Assembly: GCF_032362555.1 (NCBI RefSeq)
Contig: NC_083526.1
Span: forward strand, 2,810,001-2,874,000
Direction: 5' to 3'
From: Amyelois transitella
Taxonomy: Eukaryota; Arthropoda; Insecta; Lepidoptera; Pyralidae
Length of the DNA stretch: 64,000 nt
The position numbers and the translations under genes were made by a program. Positions 1 to 11,400 of the stretch are shown here, piece by piece; the first letter of the stretch is position 1; every line of letters starts with the position of its first letter. The notes below the pieces were generated by a model. It saw only the letters and a program-made list of their open reading frames with translations, did no database searches and was not told where the DNA came from.

Positions 1-3000
1 CACTCGCCTCTCATGCTTCTGCCGACTGCCGAAGTCGCCGAAGCGTCTGTCGCACACGCGACACTTGTACGGCCTCTGGCCCGTGTGTCGCATCATGTGA
101 CGACGCAACTCCATGCTTAGAACGCACGCGTATCCGCAAATGCTGTGTGAGGAGACCTTTATGTTTGACATTTGTTTGTGCATAATTAAATGTAGAACTT
201 ACAATTATTATTGTACGGAACACACGCGTAACCGCAAAGGCTGTGTTGTGCAGATATTTGTCTATATTCAACGTTAATGCATTAAAGATCTCATTTTTTT
301 TTATATCACTACTGTCAACGACGTGAATCTACTTGAATCTCAATTCTATCATAAAGAGAAACAGCTGAACGTGGCCCATCAGTCTTTGCAAGGGATATAG
401 AGTTGACTATATGAATGTATGTCTTTTTTTATATTTTTGCACGAAGAATAAGAATAGTTTAAGAGATTTTTCAAATCACAATTAAACGAAATGTCATTAG
501 AATATATAGTGTCCTTTTTCACATTTTTTTTTATTAAAATGTAGAGATTTGAGTTCACCTTGAATTGAAACAGAGCGCGACTTAGAAATATATAGTTGTA
601 ATAAATATATAACAGCGTTTGCGGGTACGGTTTGTCACTGTATGGGCGCAGGTGAGTTTTCAAGTCCAAAACAAGATCACAAAAAGTTTTTACATAATAA
701 TAACCATACCTATTGATTTTAGTATTACTTTCACCCGCACCCATGGCTCGGAGAAACATCGAGGTGATATGCGATTCAATGATTAAAAAAAAACATGTTA
801 AAGCCGCTACACATAAAAACTAAAGGCGGAGCGAAAGCGAAGGCGTGAATTTCGAGATTATTTTGTATTTTATTTAGTCTCTATTAGTATGAACCATACA
901 CGGAACACGGCGCTACTTATATTTAAACACGGCCGCGCATCGCTAACGCTTCGCTTAGCTAATTTCTATGCGGCGGCTTTAAATAAATCCATGAAAATGA
1001 TTTAAGATTTCTCTCATCAAATCGAATTGTAATTCTCAAGTTAGTCATCAAAGCAGAGATCCTAAATATGTGTGGTAAAATACATAACTTCTATAATTAT
1101 TTTTGATATAATTTTTTTCAGAATTTACAACACATTCTTTTTTTATAATAGATTTGAGTGCGCTTGACCTCAATCTGCCTGGTGGTAAGCAAGATGAGGG
1201 TTAAGGTAGTGCACGTAAACTCGAATAGTGCCTGCTCACTCTTGCATGGAAAATCGCCAAGTTATATGTATCAGTGAAGAGAGAGAGATATATACATAAA
1301 TACGTGGAATAAAATGTGTTTACCAAACCCACTTCTATCCATTTTTGTGATTTTCGCACTCTTCAACTGTATTTTTAGGCAGGACCTAGATCCCCCTAAA
1401 TAATGAAACAATCGCAAATCCACACCAGGAAGATGGTGACGATGATATTTACCAAAATCCAAAATTATTTGCAAATGTACCACATAGAAAATTATACCAC
1501 ATATATTATAATAAAGCGGTAGGTATACTATTTGAATATGGCCAACTGTAACATATTGTAATACGTTCAGGATTTAAAGGTTTTAGACTTACCTGCACAC
1601 AAAAGGCTTAATACCCAAATGCCTTCGTATATGAGCTTGCAGGGACGCATTCGATGTGAAAGAGGAACCACAAGTTTCGCACGTGTGTCTGGAAATAGTA
1701 ATATAATTAGACGAATGAAAATTAAGAGCTAGCACAATGCATAGCCAATAAAAGACTGCGCCATTTAATTTTGATATAATTTTGTATACTTAAATAAATA
1801 ACAAGATAAATACGATTCAAACCAATCAGAAAAAGATATCTTGACCTGATTGGGGACTGAACCCGAGAACTCTTGGTTTTGAGATGAGAATCTGGGAACT
1901 GCGGCAAACAGACCACAGGTGGACCACGGGCTCTATTTCAGAAAGGTGTATTTTTAGTAGTAATAGGTTTTAACTCACGATTTCTCATAAACATATTTCT
2001 TTGTGTGCTTCTGCTTCTTCTTGGGCTTGGGATTGAGGATGTGGTCCGGGATGGGCTCTGAGAACGCCAAGATAGTTTCCTTGAGGAGCATATCGTCATC
2101 CCCTTCTCCGTCTCCCTTCTTCTTCTTTTGGGAGGCAGGATTCTTGCGGGGACGACCACGCTTCCTTGGCTGCTTTAGAAAACAAAATACAATAATTTAC
2201 AAAGACATAGATTTAAAAAAAATGGTAAAATATGTATGTTTAGATTATGAATATTGTGTGAAAAAAATTTTGCACGTGTTTGTTATGTGATAAAAAGAGG
2301 ACACACTAAGACGAGATTTCCTGAAATCCCTGAGACAACTAAATCGGGATTTTGAGTTTAACGTGGTTAAACTCAAAATCCCGATTAGCTGCGGGCATTA
2401 ATAAGGGCACCGCCCAGATGAATCTGGGAAAGTTGATGTGCTGTTAACTGAAGATACAAGTTTGAATTGCATTATATACTTAAGATCATCACCTTAAGAT
2501 CTCATCTTGCCTACCATCATCAGATTGAGGTCAAACGCAATTAAATTCCCAAAAAAAACTATAATAATGTATACCTCCTTATTTGCTTCTTCTGTTTCAG
2601 AATCATCATTCTCTATTTCCTCTGCTTTGAAATCAGGATCGTCTTCGAATCCTGAAATAAAATATTGATACTCTCTATAAACCTCAATTATCATTATACT
2701 CCCTCATACATTTCATACATTCTGTGTCTTTACATTGACAGAAACTAAATTTTTTTGGGTTCCATACCACTGCAAATTTAGTAAAAATGGCAAGCAAATA
2801 TTTCTACACCAAATCACTGTTGAACTTGGTAATTTAACTAGCAACAGATGGTCTTACCATCATTTTCAAAGGGCTCATCGTCCAGCGGTTCAGCCTTCAA
2901 ATCTAGGGAACCCGATGCCAGCAACGTGGTCAATGCTTCTGGTTCCTTGTTTTGGGCTTTTGGCTTCTTGTGCTTGTATGGTGATATTTCTGTAAAAAAA

Positions 3001-4276
3001 AACATTAATTGGAAATAAAATTATAAGCTTATTTTGAGAGTAAGATTTGTGTGAAGTATTTCAAAAATGTCTTGATCCATACAACTACATATATGTTTTT
3101 TTTTCTCAGTTAATCCTGCAATCAGCCCTTTTGGCTATAAGAAAAGAAATATAGAATATTATAAATGTAATAATTTGTCCATCTCTCAGATCAAAACCTT
3201 TGATCTGACTCCATTACATTTCTCATAAGAACATGCATAATGTGAAGTGCTCACAAGGAGCTACAGGGCGAGAATAGTTTTATTTTTATTAAACATTGAA
3301 TGACATGTTAAGCCAATCACAAGATCGGAAAAAAGAATGTGAAAATGTGTAAGTACCATTGTGAAACAAGTTTACATGGTATATTGACTTAACAGTACAA
3401 ATAGGTAATTAACATCTTAATTTTTCACATTAATCAAATGAGATTTTAAATAAATTAATGATTGAAGAGTCTTACCAATCTGACCGTGTTCATTAGGATA
3501 TTTCCTTGGACGGCCTCTCTTACGAGGCCCTGGTGTTTTTGTCACAACATTTGGAGTTTTATTAAAAGACCTCGTCCATTGCACTGTAGGTTCATGCTCC
3601 ACTGGCAGCTCATACTGGAGAAGTAACCCATTTTCTTGCTTTATAGTAATTGTTTCTGTCTCGGTCACTGAAACAATTTAAAATTATAAGCTAGAAATAT
3701 ATTTAAGCAATTGTAACCGCCAAGACATGCTTTGTCATAAAGACAGCCTCAGTATTTTATATCTATGGACAAACTTGACGCTTCTTACCTTTGGAAGAGT
3801 TGGAAGTGGTGACCGCCTCTGAGCTCTTCAGGAATTCTTCCAAACATTGTTTCAAAGTTTCGTTTGATGATAAACATTGCTGCTTGAATTTATAAGCGTA
3901 TGTGAGGCGGTCCACACAATTTAGACAAATCAACTTCGGCAATGTGTCGTCTTTATAAACCTACAACGTGAAAAAAACATCATGTTTCGTATTCAATGCA
4001 ATTTTCTTATTAATATATTATTCAATTACAAATCTTAAAATGTCAAAATATTAACAAAAATATTACCACAAATAAACAATAAAGCTAGCAACATTAGAGG
4101 AAAAAATATAACGGGGTGGCCATCGCAACCATTTTGGTGTGGTAATTTTTACATACCTCTACACCGCAGCAATATGTGTATTTGTCACTAAGTTGTTCAT
4201 TATTTTCGTCCCAATCAAATAGGGAAACCATGTCCCCAGTCTCTAAACACACCCTACACGTTAATTGCCAATCCAT
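1..4276 (-). CDS. ZAD / AT-hook / C2H2 zinc-finger protein, 5' part
   Basis: Minus-strand gene whose 3' end lies beyond the window. Exons from splice sites and phase: 4276-4157, 3960-3789, 3667-3476, 2989-2858, 2651-2575, 2172-1979, 1688-1593, 142-<1 (1125 nt, about 375 residues). The N-terminus has a zinc-finger-associated domain: C7/C10 in exon 1 and C52/C55 in exon 2. Two AT-hooks with an RGRPRK core lie near residues 148-153 and 236-241, followed by an acidic and then a Lys-rich stretch. C2H2 fingers begin at C299-C302-H315-H319; the second (C327, C330, H343, H347) is split by the exon 7/8 junction and a third starts at C355. The ZAD family acts as nuclear DNA-binding, often self-associating factors; AT-hooks suggest AT-rich DNA binding (inference). 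The specific gene is not recognised. It is head to head with INPP5F. Confidence 0.85.
110..262 (-). repeat. Duplicated exon start of the zinc-finger gene
   Basis: The start of exon 8 (acceptor plus about 30 nt, minus strand from 142) has a diverged copy about 100 bp further upstream in the gene's sense, near 241-210. The copy keeps an acceptor-like CAG and the Cys-Gly-Tyr-Ala-Cys codons. It is followed by a GTAAGT donor-like site, so it could be read as a mini-exon. I see no proof that it is used. Confidence 0.55.
143..1592. other. Intron 7 of the zinc-finger gene, with a decayed finger-like fragment
   Basis: There is no intact exon here. Around 622-690 the minus strand reads like a worn C2H2 finger and linker: one Cys, a Leu-Lys-Thr-His run, then Asp-Lys-Pro-Tyr, with the second Cys missing and the second His replaced. 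About 1165-1215 resembles a fragment repeated near 2500-2550. The block at about 820-970 looks repeat-derived but was not matched elsewhere in the window. Confidence 0.4.
2342..2386. repeat. Perfect 20-bp hairpin with 5-nt loop
   Basis: Arms at 2342-2361 and 2367-2386 are exact reverse complements, with the loop CGTGG. It lies in intron 5 of the zinc-finger gene. It is not tied to any repeat family seen here. Confidence 0.9.
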
Positions 4277-5484
4277 TTTGTATTAAATACGTAACATTAC
4301 ATCAAAATTCACGAATTATTCAATGAATTTTCATACCGGATAAGTACAGCCAACCAACATGGCAGAAAAAAGTACGCGTCGATAACCGTTCCTATTTTCC
4401 CAGAATGACAAGGAATAGCTTACCTAAAAAATGGCGTGTTACCAAGGTATGAACCTCTTCAACTCGTGTTTTAAAATTTTTACGTACTTTATAGAATTGA
4501 AAATTATTAAGTTTTTATTCAAGAACTTAAAAACAATCACAAATCTTGTAAGAGGTATGAAGTAAATCAATTTTACTGCTCGAAATTATGCGCAAAGAAA
4601 CGTAGAGCTATTAGCCAACATAATAAAAATAACATCTAAGTGCAAACCGGACTTTCAAAGAGAAGGTTCCGTAAAGTACTTAGACAAAAAATATTGATTG
4701 TAAGTTCAAAAACGATTCTACGTACCCAATAAATTTTTTGACAAAATTTTAACAGATAATGAAATACCTCCATTTGTTTTACGCAAATATTTTTTTTTCT
4801 TTCTTTCACTTCAATTCAACGCTAGAGATCCCTATGCCTATATTTATACACTATGAAAATATCACGTTTATCCCATACGGGGTAGACAGCCAACAGCCTT
4901 AAAAAGATTGATAAGCCACGTAGAGCTTTCAGGTGGAATATTGATTAATTGGGATTCAAGTAATGAGCAGGATTAGATAAAAGTCGCCCTTATCATCGTA
5001 CGATATCTATGGAAAAGGGATAAGTAGTAGACCTATTATAAAGTGTCAGAAACCACAATACACTATCAAAACGTTTTAGGGAGCCCCAAGTTAGGTGTCG
5101 ATATACTACTAGGGAAAATACATTTTGTGTATGTTTGCAACGCAATTAATTACTTTCGAACGCTTTCGCTTTTCGCTTTCGCTAGTCTGATTTTGATGAA
5201 ATTTAAAAGATGTGTCAATAGAATTCTTAGTTCAACGGGCATCAAAATCGGTTAAGCAGTTTTTTTAAAATATGCACAATTCACAATTTTGTAATAAAAA
5301 TGATCGCTAGGTTTAGGTTCGCAGTCGCAACCACCGACTACTAGTTTAAATTTGGCATTTTGCTTCGAAACCCTAAATAGCAGTCCCTCCCTTCCCCTTG
5401 AAACGTCAAATGCCTGCAAATTACAACAATAATAAACAATGAAACTGAATAAAAATTGTATTAGCAACAAATAAACCCAGTAAA
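4277..5484. promoter_or_regulatory. Head-to-head intergenic region with repeats
   Basis: This is the 1.2-kb gap between the start codons of the minus-strand zinc-finger gene and plus-strand INPP5F, so it should hold both promoters. A diverged copy of the (GTAT)n-tailed retroposon occupies about 4856-5070. A fragment resembling Helitron interior sequence lies at about 5080-5275. No TATA box or other core promoter element could be assigned with confidence. Confidence 0.5.
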
Positions 5485-8400
5485 ATGGAATTATTTAGAT
5501 CAGAGCAATTTTATATATTTGTAAGAAATGATTCAAGTCTGTGGTGGAATAGACTTACTGGGGCCTTTTCTGTCAGATCAGGTAAACAGTTTATATCCCA
5601 ATTTTATTAGAAATGGTTTTAATCATACATTTTTCTGTTATCAACTATAAGGAAAATAAATATTATTTTTTGTTGAAAAATATTGTAATAATTATTTAGA
5701 TATATTCTGTTAGAAATGTTCTTTTTAATAATGTATAAAATGTGAAAATTTAATTTTTTTTTTTAGCATGGGATTTATCTGACATCGATGATATAGAATG
5801 CCTAGGGATCACAGAAGGCATAATAGGTAAAGTGGAACACTCCAATGTATTTGAACCGCGGCTAATGATAATAAAAGAGAGTGTTCCAATTGGTCAGATT
5901 TATTTTCATCACACCATCTACAAAATTAAGTCAATATGTTTTCTAAATATGGGAGTAACAAATCAAGAGCTAGACTTAAGTCCGTGTACGAAGCATGGGT
6001 CTTCCAGTGCCATTGCAAATTCTGCTAGATCTTTGAACAAAAAAATGGGGGCTCGCTTATTCGAAAACTCGGCATTTCTGAACAAAACAGTTGGAGCAGT
6101 AAAGAATGTTAGTAACACAATCAAATCTACAACACAGCAGGCTGCCACACAGGTAAAAACAAACCCTATTTATTTGATGATTTGGACCATTATGTTTTGA
6201 ATGCATATCTAAGGGTTCAACTAGATAGGTGAAATATATAATAATGAAAAAAAAAAACAAGGTTATACCTTTTGTGATGCCATATTTACACAATATTTGT
6301 GCATTTGCTTGTATTTATTATCAACATATTGCAATTAACATACCAGGTGAAACAGACAGTTAAGAAACAGAGGGATCCAAAACTTGCAGAACGGTTTGAG
6401 AAGAGGCTCACTGATGAACTTCACAAGATTTTTGACGATTCGGACAGCTTCTATTACTCTCGGACACTGGACATCACAAACAGTCTCCAACGACAATATG
6501 AGATTGAAAAGATGATTGAAACTGAAGAGGGAGCGGCTAAACCTGTCATGGATATAACAAAATGGTGGAAATATGTAGATGACAGATTCTTCTGGAATAA
6601 GTACATGCTGAAAGACATTATTGCGTTGGGCGTAAGTAGTTTAAACTCAAAATGTGTCTATTTATTTTTTTTCAATGGCTTTACCCAAAATTATTATTGA
6701 ATGATGTTTTCCCTTGTCCACATTTCTATTCTAATTCAAGTTTGTATAATTGTAAAGTTGATGTTATTTAAGAAAATGCAGTGCAGTAGTTTTTTCTACA
6801 CTGATGCTTTGGCAGCAAACTTAGTTTTAAGTCGTCAACCAATGTTGTCAAACCAAAAGATATGGCAATTATTAAGTGATGTTTGAAATTTCCCATAATA
6901 ATTAATAAACATTCTTAATTGGAATTTGAACAGAATGTTTATAGACAGTATTGACTCTTGCTTCAAATATTGTAGACCTGTTTTGCTACAAATTTTTGGA
7001 ATGATGACCTTTATTTATATCCTATTAGTTAACTGTATGTAGTATGTGTAGTTTATTACCTACTGTAATTTGTTTATACTTAAGACATTGCTCCTTATTT
7101 GAATTTCACTTTTGCATGACCTAATAATAGTACATATACATAGAGCGTCATCATAAACATTACTCATGTTTTAGAGTCCAGAATGCGACCAGTGGGTGCT
7201 CCCAATCATCCAGGGCTACGTCCAGCTGTCACAGATAGCAGTGGAACCGGCTGATGTGAATCCGCTAAACACAGAGTCACTGAGCAATGCTAACTCATGT
7301 GATGAGACTTTTACACTGGCTGTTATATCTAGGAGGTCACGGTACCAAGCTGGGACAAGGTGGGTTTCATGTGAATGAATCAATTCTTAGAGACACCAAA
7401 TAATATATTTACGGAAAAGGATTTATTTTATAGTGTTTTATCTTTACTTATTAGGTTAAACCAAAAACAATATTTGCGTAGTGAATTTTAGAAATTACTT
7501 TCTTACTGTATAGTCGTAAAGTCTTTCCTTTATACCAATAAATTTTAAGTACAGACATCGGTCAGTGTATTATATGAATGGATTATGGCAATACTATAAA
7601 TTTGTTCTTCAGGTACAACCGCCGAGGAATCGAACCAGACGGCAAAGTAGCCAACTACGTTGAGACCGAGCAGATCGTCTCCATCATTTGTTCCGACAGC
7701 ATCCACAGGGCTTCCTTTGTTCAGGTATTTACTTTATTTTGGGTGAAAAACCCAAACCCCAAACACTGTACGTAACTTTCTTCAAATACGCAACGGTTAC
7801 CATGGTTTTCTTAGTTAGAAAAATGTCAGAGATATAATTCTTATTGTCACATATGTTTATTTTATGTTGAATAATATAGTATATTTTAAACTGATTATTT
7901 CTCTCCTCTTTTTTCCTTCTATCTTCTGTAGAAATAACTAACTTTGTTACTGTACTTTCTACAACTTTTGTTTGTTTTACATGTCCCTATTGCAATTCCC
8001 GTCGCTCGCTACTTTGGGACCCAGGGGCCGTTTATTTCCACTATGTTTAGCCTTATGCTTATTTTAAAGTTTATTAGCTCGTATATACTACCTGGCGATG
8101 CTAACCCATGATTTAATTGGCTTGTCCCATCTTTTTGTCGTATAAATTCGTAAATCATATTAAAATTTAAAAAGAAAAATGTTGTACAGTTAGGTTAATA
8201 AGCGTAACATTATGTGTGAGGCCCTAGTCACGGTCTGCCGATTTTGGCATGTGAAGTAATATCGTTTGACCTACATTCTAAATGCGATATCAATCTTTGT
8301 TGTGAAATAATTCATATTCAGATTTTTAAGTATTTTCAACAATTGCTTTTTAATCGGTTTAAGTGAGGGAAAACATTGGGAGCAAACTGGTTTAGGTTTC

Positions 8401-11400
8401 CCCCTGCAAAGGTTGCAGAGATCAGATGAAAGTCGCTTCGTGTAAAAACCTGACTTGCTGATACAGGATCGTGGTTTTAGGCGCACCCGAGGATCCTCTC
8501 CCAAGAGGTGATGATGTAACTAGAATTAACGCCAGACGTGTGATGACGATTAGTTCGTAAACTTGAACTACTTTTGTACTTGTACATTTGTTGCCAGGTG
8601 CGCGGTTCCGTGCCTATATTCTGGAGTCAACCGGACTACAAATTCAGACCTCCCCCTCGACTTGACAGAAGTAAATTTATTTTCCATATTATTATTATTA
8701 TCTTAAATCAGGTTATTTGACACTATAAAATACAAATTAAAAAAATTCAAAATTTTTATTCATTATTATAGGATACTTCGTATCGCTTAATAATTGTCAA
8801 AACGTATGGTTTAACAACATTGGTTGACGTCAAATAAATTACTTAAAACCAAGCTTACTGCCGTCATTACGGATGTCGTTCCAAGGCGTCAGTGCAGAGG
8901 AAGCGGTAACAAACTGCACAGCAGCATGTTCTTCATCAACTTCACAATATCAATTAAACTTAGAATATAATGTGGACGAGAGAATACATTTTTTAAATAA
9001 AAAAAAAATTACATTAAGGCTCGCAATTGGACAACAATCAACTAGGCTAGGATTCCATTAAAAACTACACTGAAATATGATTGTTTGATAAAATAAATAA
9101 TGGTTAAATATGACATAGTTTGATAACTTTGGCCATCCAGCTTAAGTTCGGAACTCATAATCGGATTTGTAGCAACTCGACATAAAAACTTGCGTATGCG
9201 CAATCGCTACTTGTTATTTTCGCATCTGGACAATTTCAAATTTTCGCGGCTCGTAATTCTCACAACTTATAATTTTCGCAAGTCGTCTTAAGAAATTTAT
9301 CTAATATATTTCTCTTATTTAACTTAATAACATTTTTTTAAATACATATACGCTATAGTCCCACTTGCGTTATTAATCGTGATGAATGAGTTGCGCATGC
9401 GTGGCGAGTGTGCCTTAATGACGAGTTGCTACTAATCCTCGTGAATGGTTTTGAAGTCAGTTTTTTCAACTTTTAGCCGAAGAGGAATCCCACGAAGCCT
9501 TCGAGAAGCACTTCAAAGAGGAACTAGAGAAATACAAACAAGTCTGCATAGTGAACCTGGTGGAGCAGCAGGGGCGCGAGCGCATCATATGGGACGCCTA
9601 CAGCCACCACGTGCTGAAGTACAACAGCCCGGACGTTATATACGCCACGTTCGATTTCCACGAGTATTGGTGAGTTTGTGATCACTTTGGTGATTTGCCA
9701 ACGTTGAAAATTTAAAATCGTTATTTTCCCCTATTGTAGTTTTCGCAAAATGTCACTATCGATTTTCGACACTTTTCCAGAATTTTTGAATTTTTTTTTT
9801 TAAATAATTAATAGCGATTTTATTAAGAAGGACGTTATTTAGGCCACGTTCGATTTCCACGAGTATTGGTGAGTTTGTGGTCACTTTGGTGAATTGCTAT
9901 CGCTGAAAATATGTAACTTTGTCAAAATTTAAAATCGTAATTTTTTTACTATTGTAGTTTTCGTAAAATGTCACTTTCGATTTTCGACACTATTCTAGAA
10001 TTTTTGAATTTTATTTTTTTTAATTATTCATAGCGATTTTATAAAGAAGGACGTTATTTACGCCACGTTAGATTTCCACGGGTATTGGTAAGTTTGTGGT
10101 CACTTTGGTGATATCGTTGAGTTCGGTGAACTTGGTGGTTTAGTCAAATTTTCCAAAATATTGAGAAATAAAGGATAGGCTTATAAAATTGGTATTCTTC
10201 TTTAAGGCGATGGGCTAGTTATTGAGAAATTCATAAAGTTTACAAGATTAACTGAAATGATAATTATGTAATGTTGTTTTGTACTAAATAAACATTGTTT
10301 CTTTCCTTCCTTCCTTGTTTCAAGTATAAACCATTTGCGAATTGGTACAGTTACTAGGGTATAAGAAGTATACCAGTGAATTTCTACGCGTGAAGAGAAC
10401 AAGCAAAAAGAGCTAGTTATTTGACTTACCTAACTCGCTGCCTTTTAGTAATTTTTCTTTTTTTTTATTTCAGCCGCGGCATGCATTACGAGAATGTGAG
10501 CATTCTGATAAACGCGATCGCTGACATCATCGGCGAGATGCGTTTCTGTTGGCGCGACGACCGCGGCCTAATCTGCAGCCAGAACGGGGTGTTCAGAGTC
10601 AACTGTATCGACTGTCTCGACAGGACCAACGTAGTTCAGGTAAGAATATAGGTATCGCCGTGAAATGGAGTAGTAGAAAAATTCAAGTAAAAGGGGGGAG
10701 GGGGGAGGGATATGTTCCATGTTGATATTATAAACAACAAATTTTTGCCCGTATTTCTTTTTTTCTTAAGAAACTAAAATGTTTTCTCTTAAAAAACTAA
10801 AATGCATCTTTTCTAAATAAATTCTTCGCTCGACCAGTATTTCTTGACGCTTTTGACATCTCATAGCTTTAAGCTGAAATTTGACATTCATGGTTCCTAC
10901 AAAGGTCATTAGCTTACTTTTAAAAAATCCACTAGCGACCACATATAGATAGACAGAAATTATAAAAATAACATTTTTGGCTTCTGCTGGTCTTATAGAT
11001 AGATAAATCTCCATATCGATTTTTTTATCTTTCAAGTTCAGACATCGGTCAGTCACTATTTTATTAAATATTTATTAGCGGCCTCTGTGGCGCAGCGGTA
11101 GTACGCACTGTCTGCGGCACCGGAGGACCCGGGTTCGAATCCCGGCCAGGGCATGATGAGAAAAGAACTTTTTCTGATTGTCTTGGATGTTTATTTATAT
11201 AAGTAGGTATTTATTATAACATATAGTATCGTTGAGTCTACCTGATCTCGTAACACAAGTCTCGGACTTACTTCGAGGCTAACTCAATCTGTTTTCAGAC
11301 GGCCATAGCCAAATACGTGTTGGAGCTGCAGTTGTGCCGGCTGGGGCTCGGAGCCCCGGGCTGCGGCCTGCCGCCCGCCCTGCGCAACGCCTTCCTGGCG

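Noticed and set aside
2003-2290. Plus-strand 95-codon frame
   Set aside because: Antisense to exon 6 of the zinc-finger gene (AT-hook exon).
11079-11160. tRNA gene (also at 15882, 28246, 29364, 44951, 56941)
   Set aside because: Boxes A and B are present, but the anticodon stem is mispaired, the acceptor stem does not close and a common SINE body follows, so these are SINE heads.
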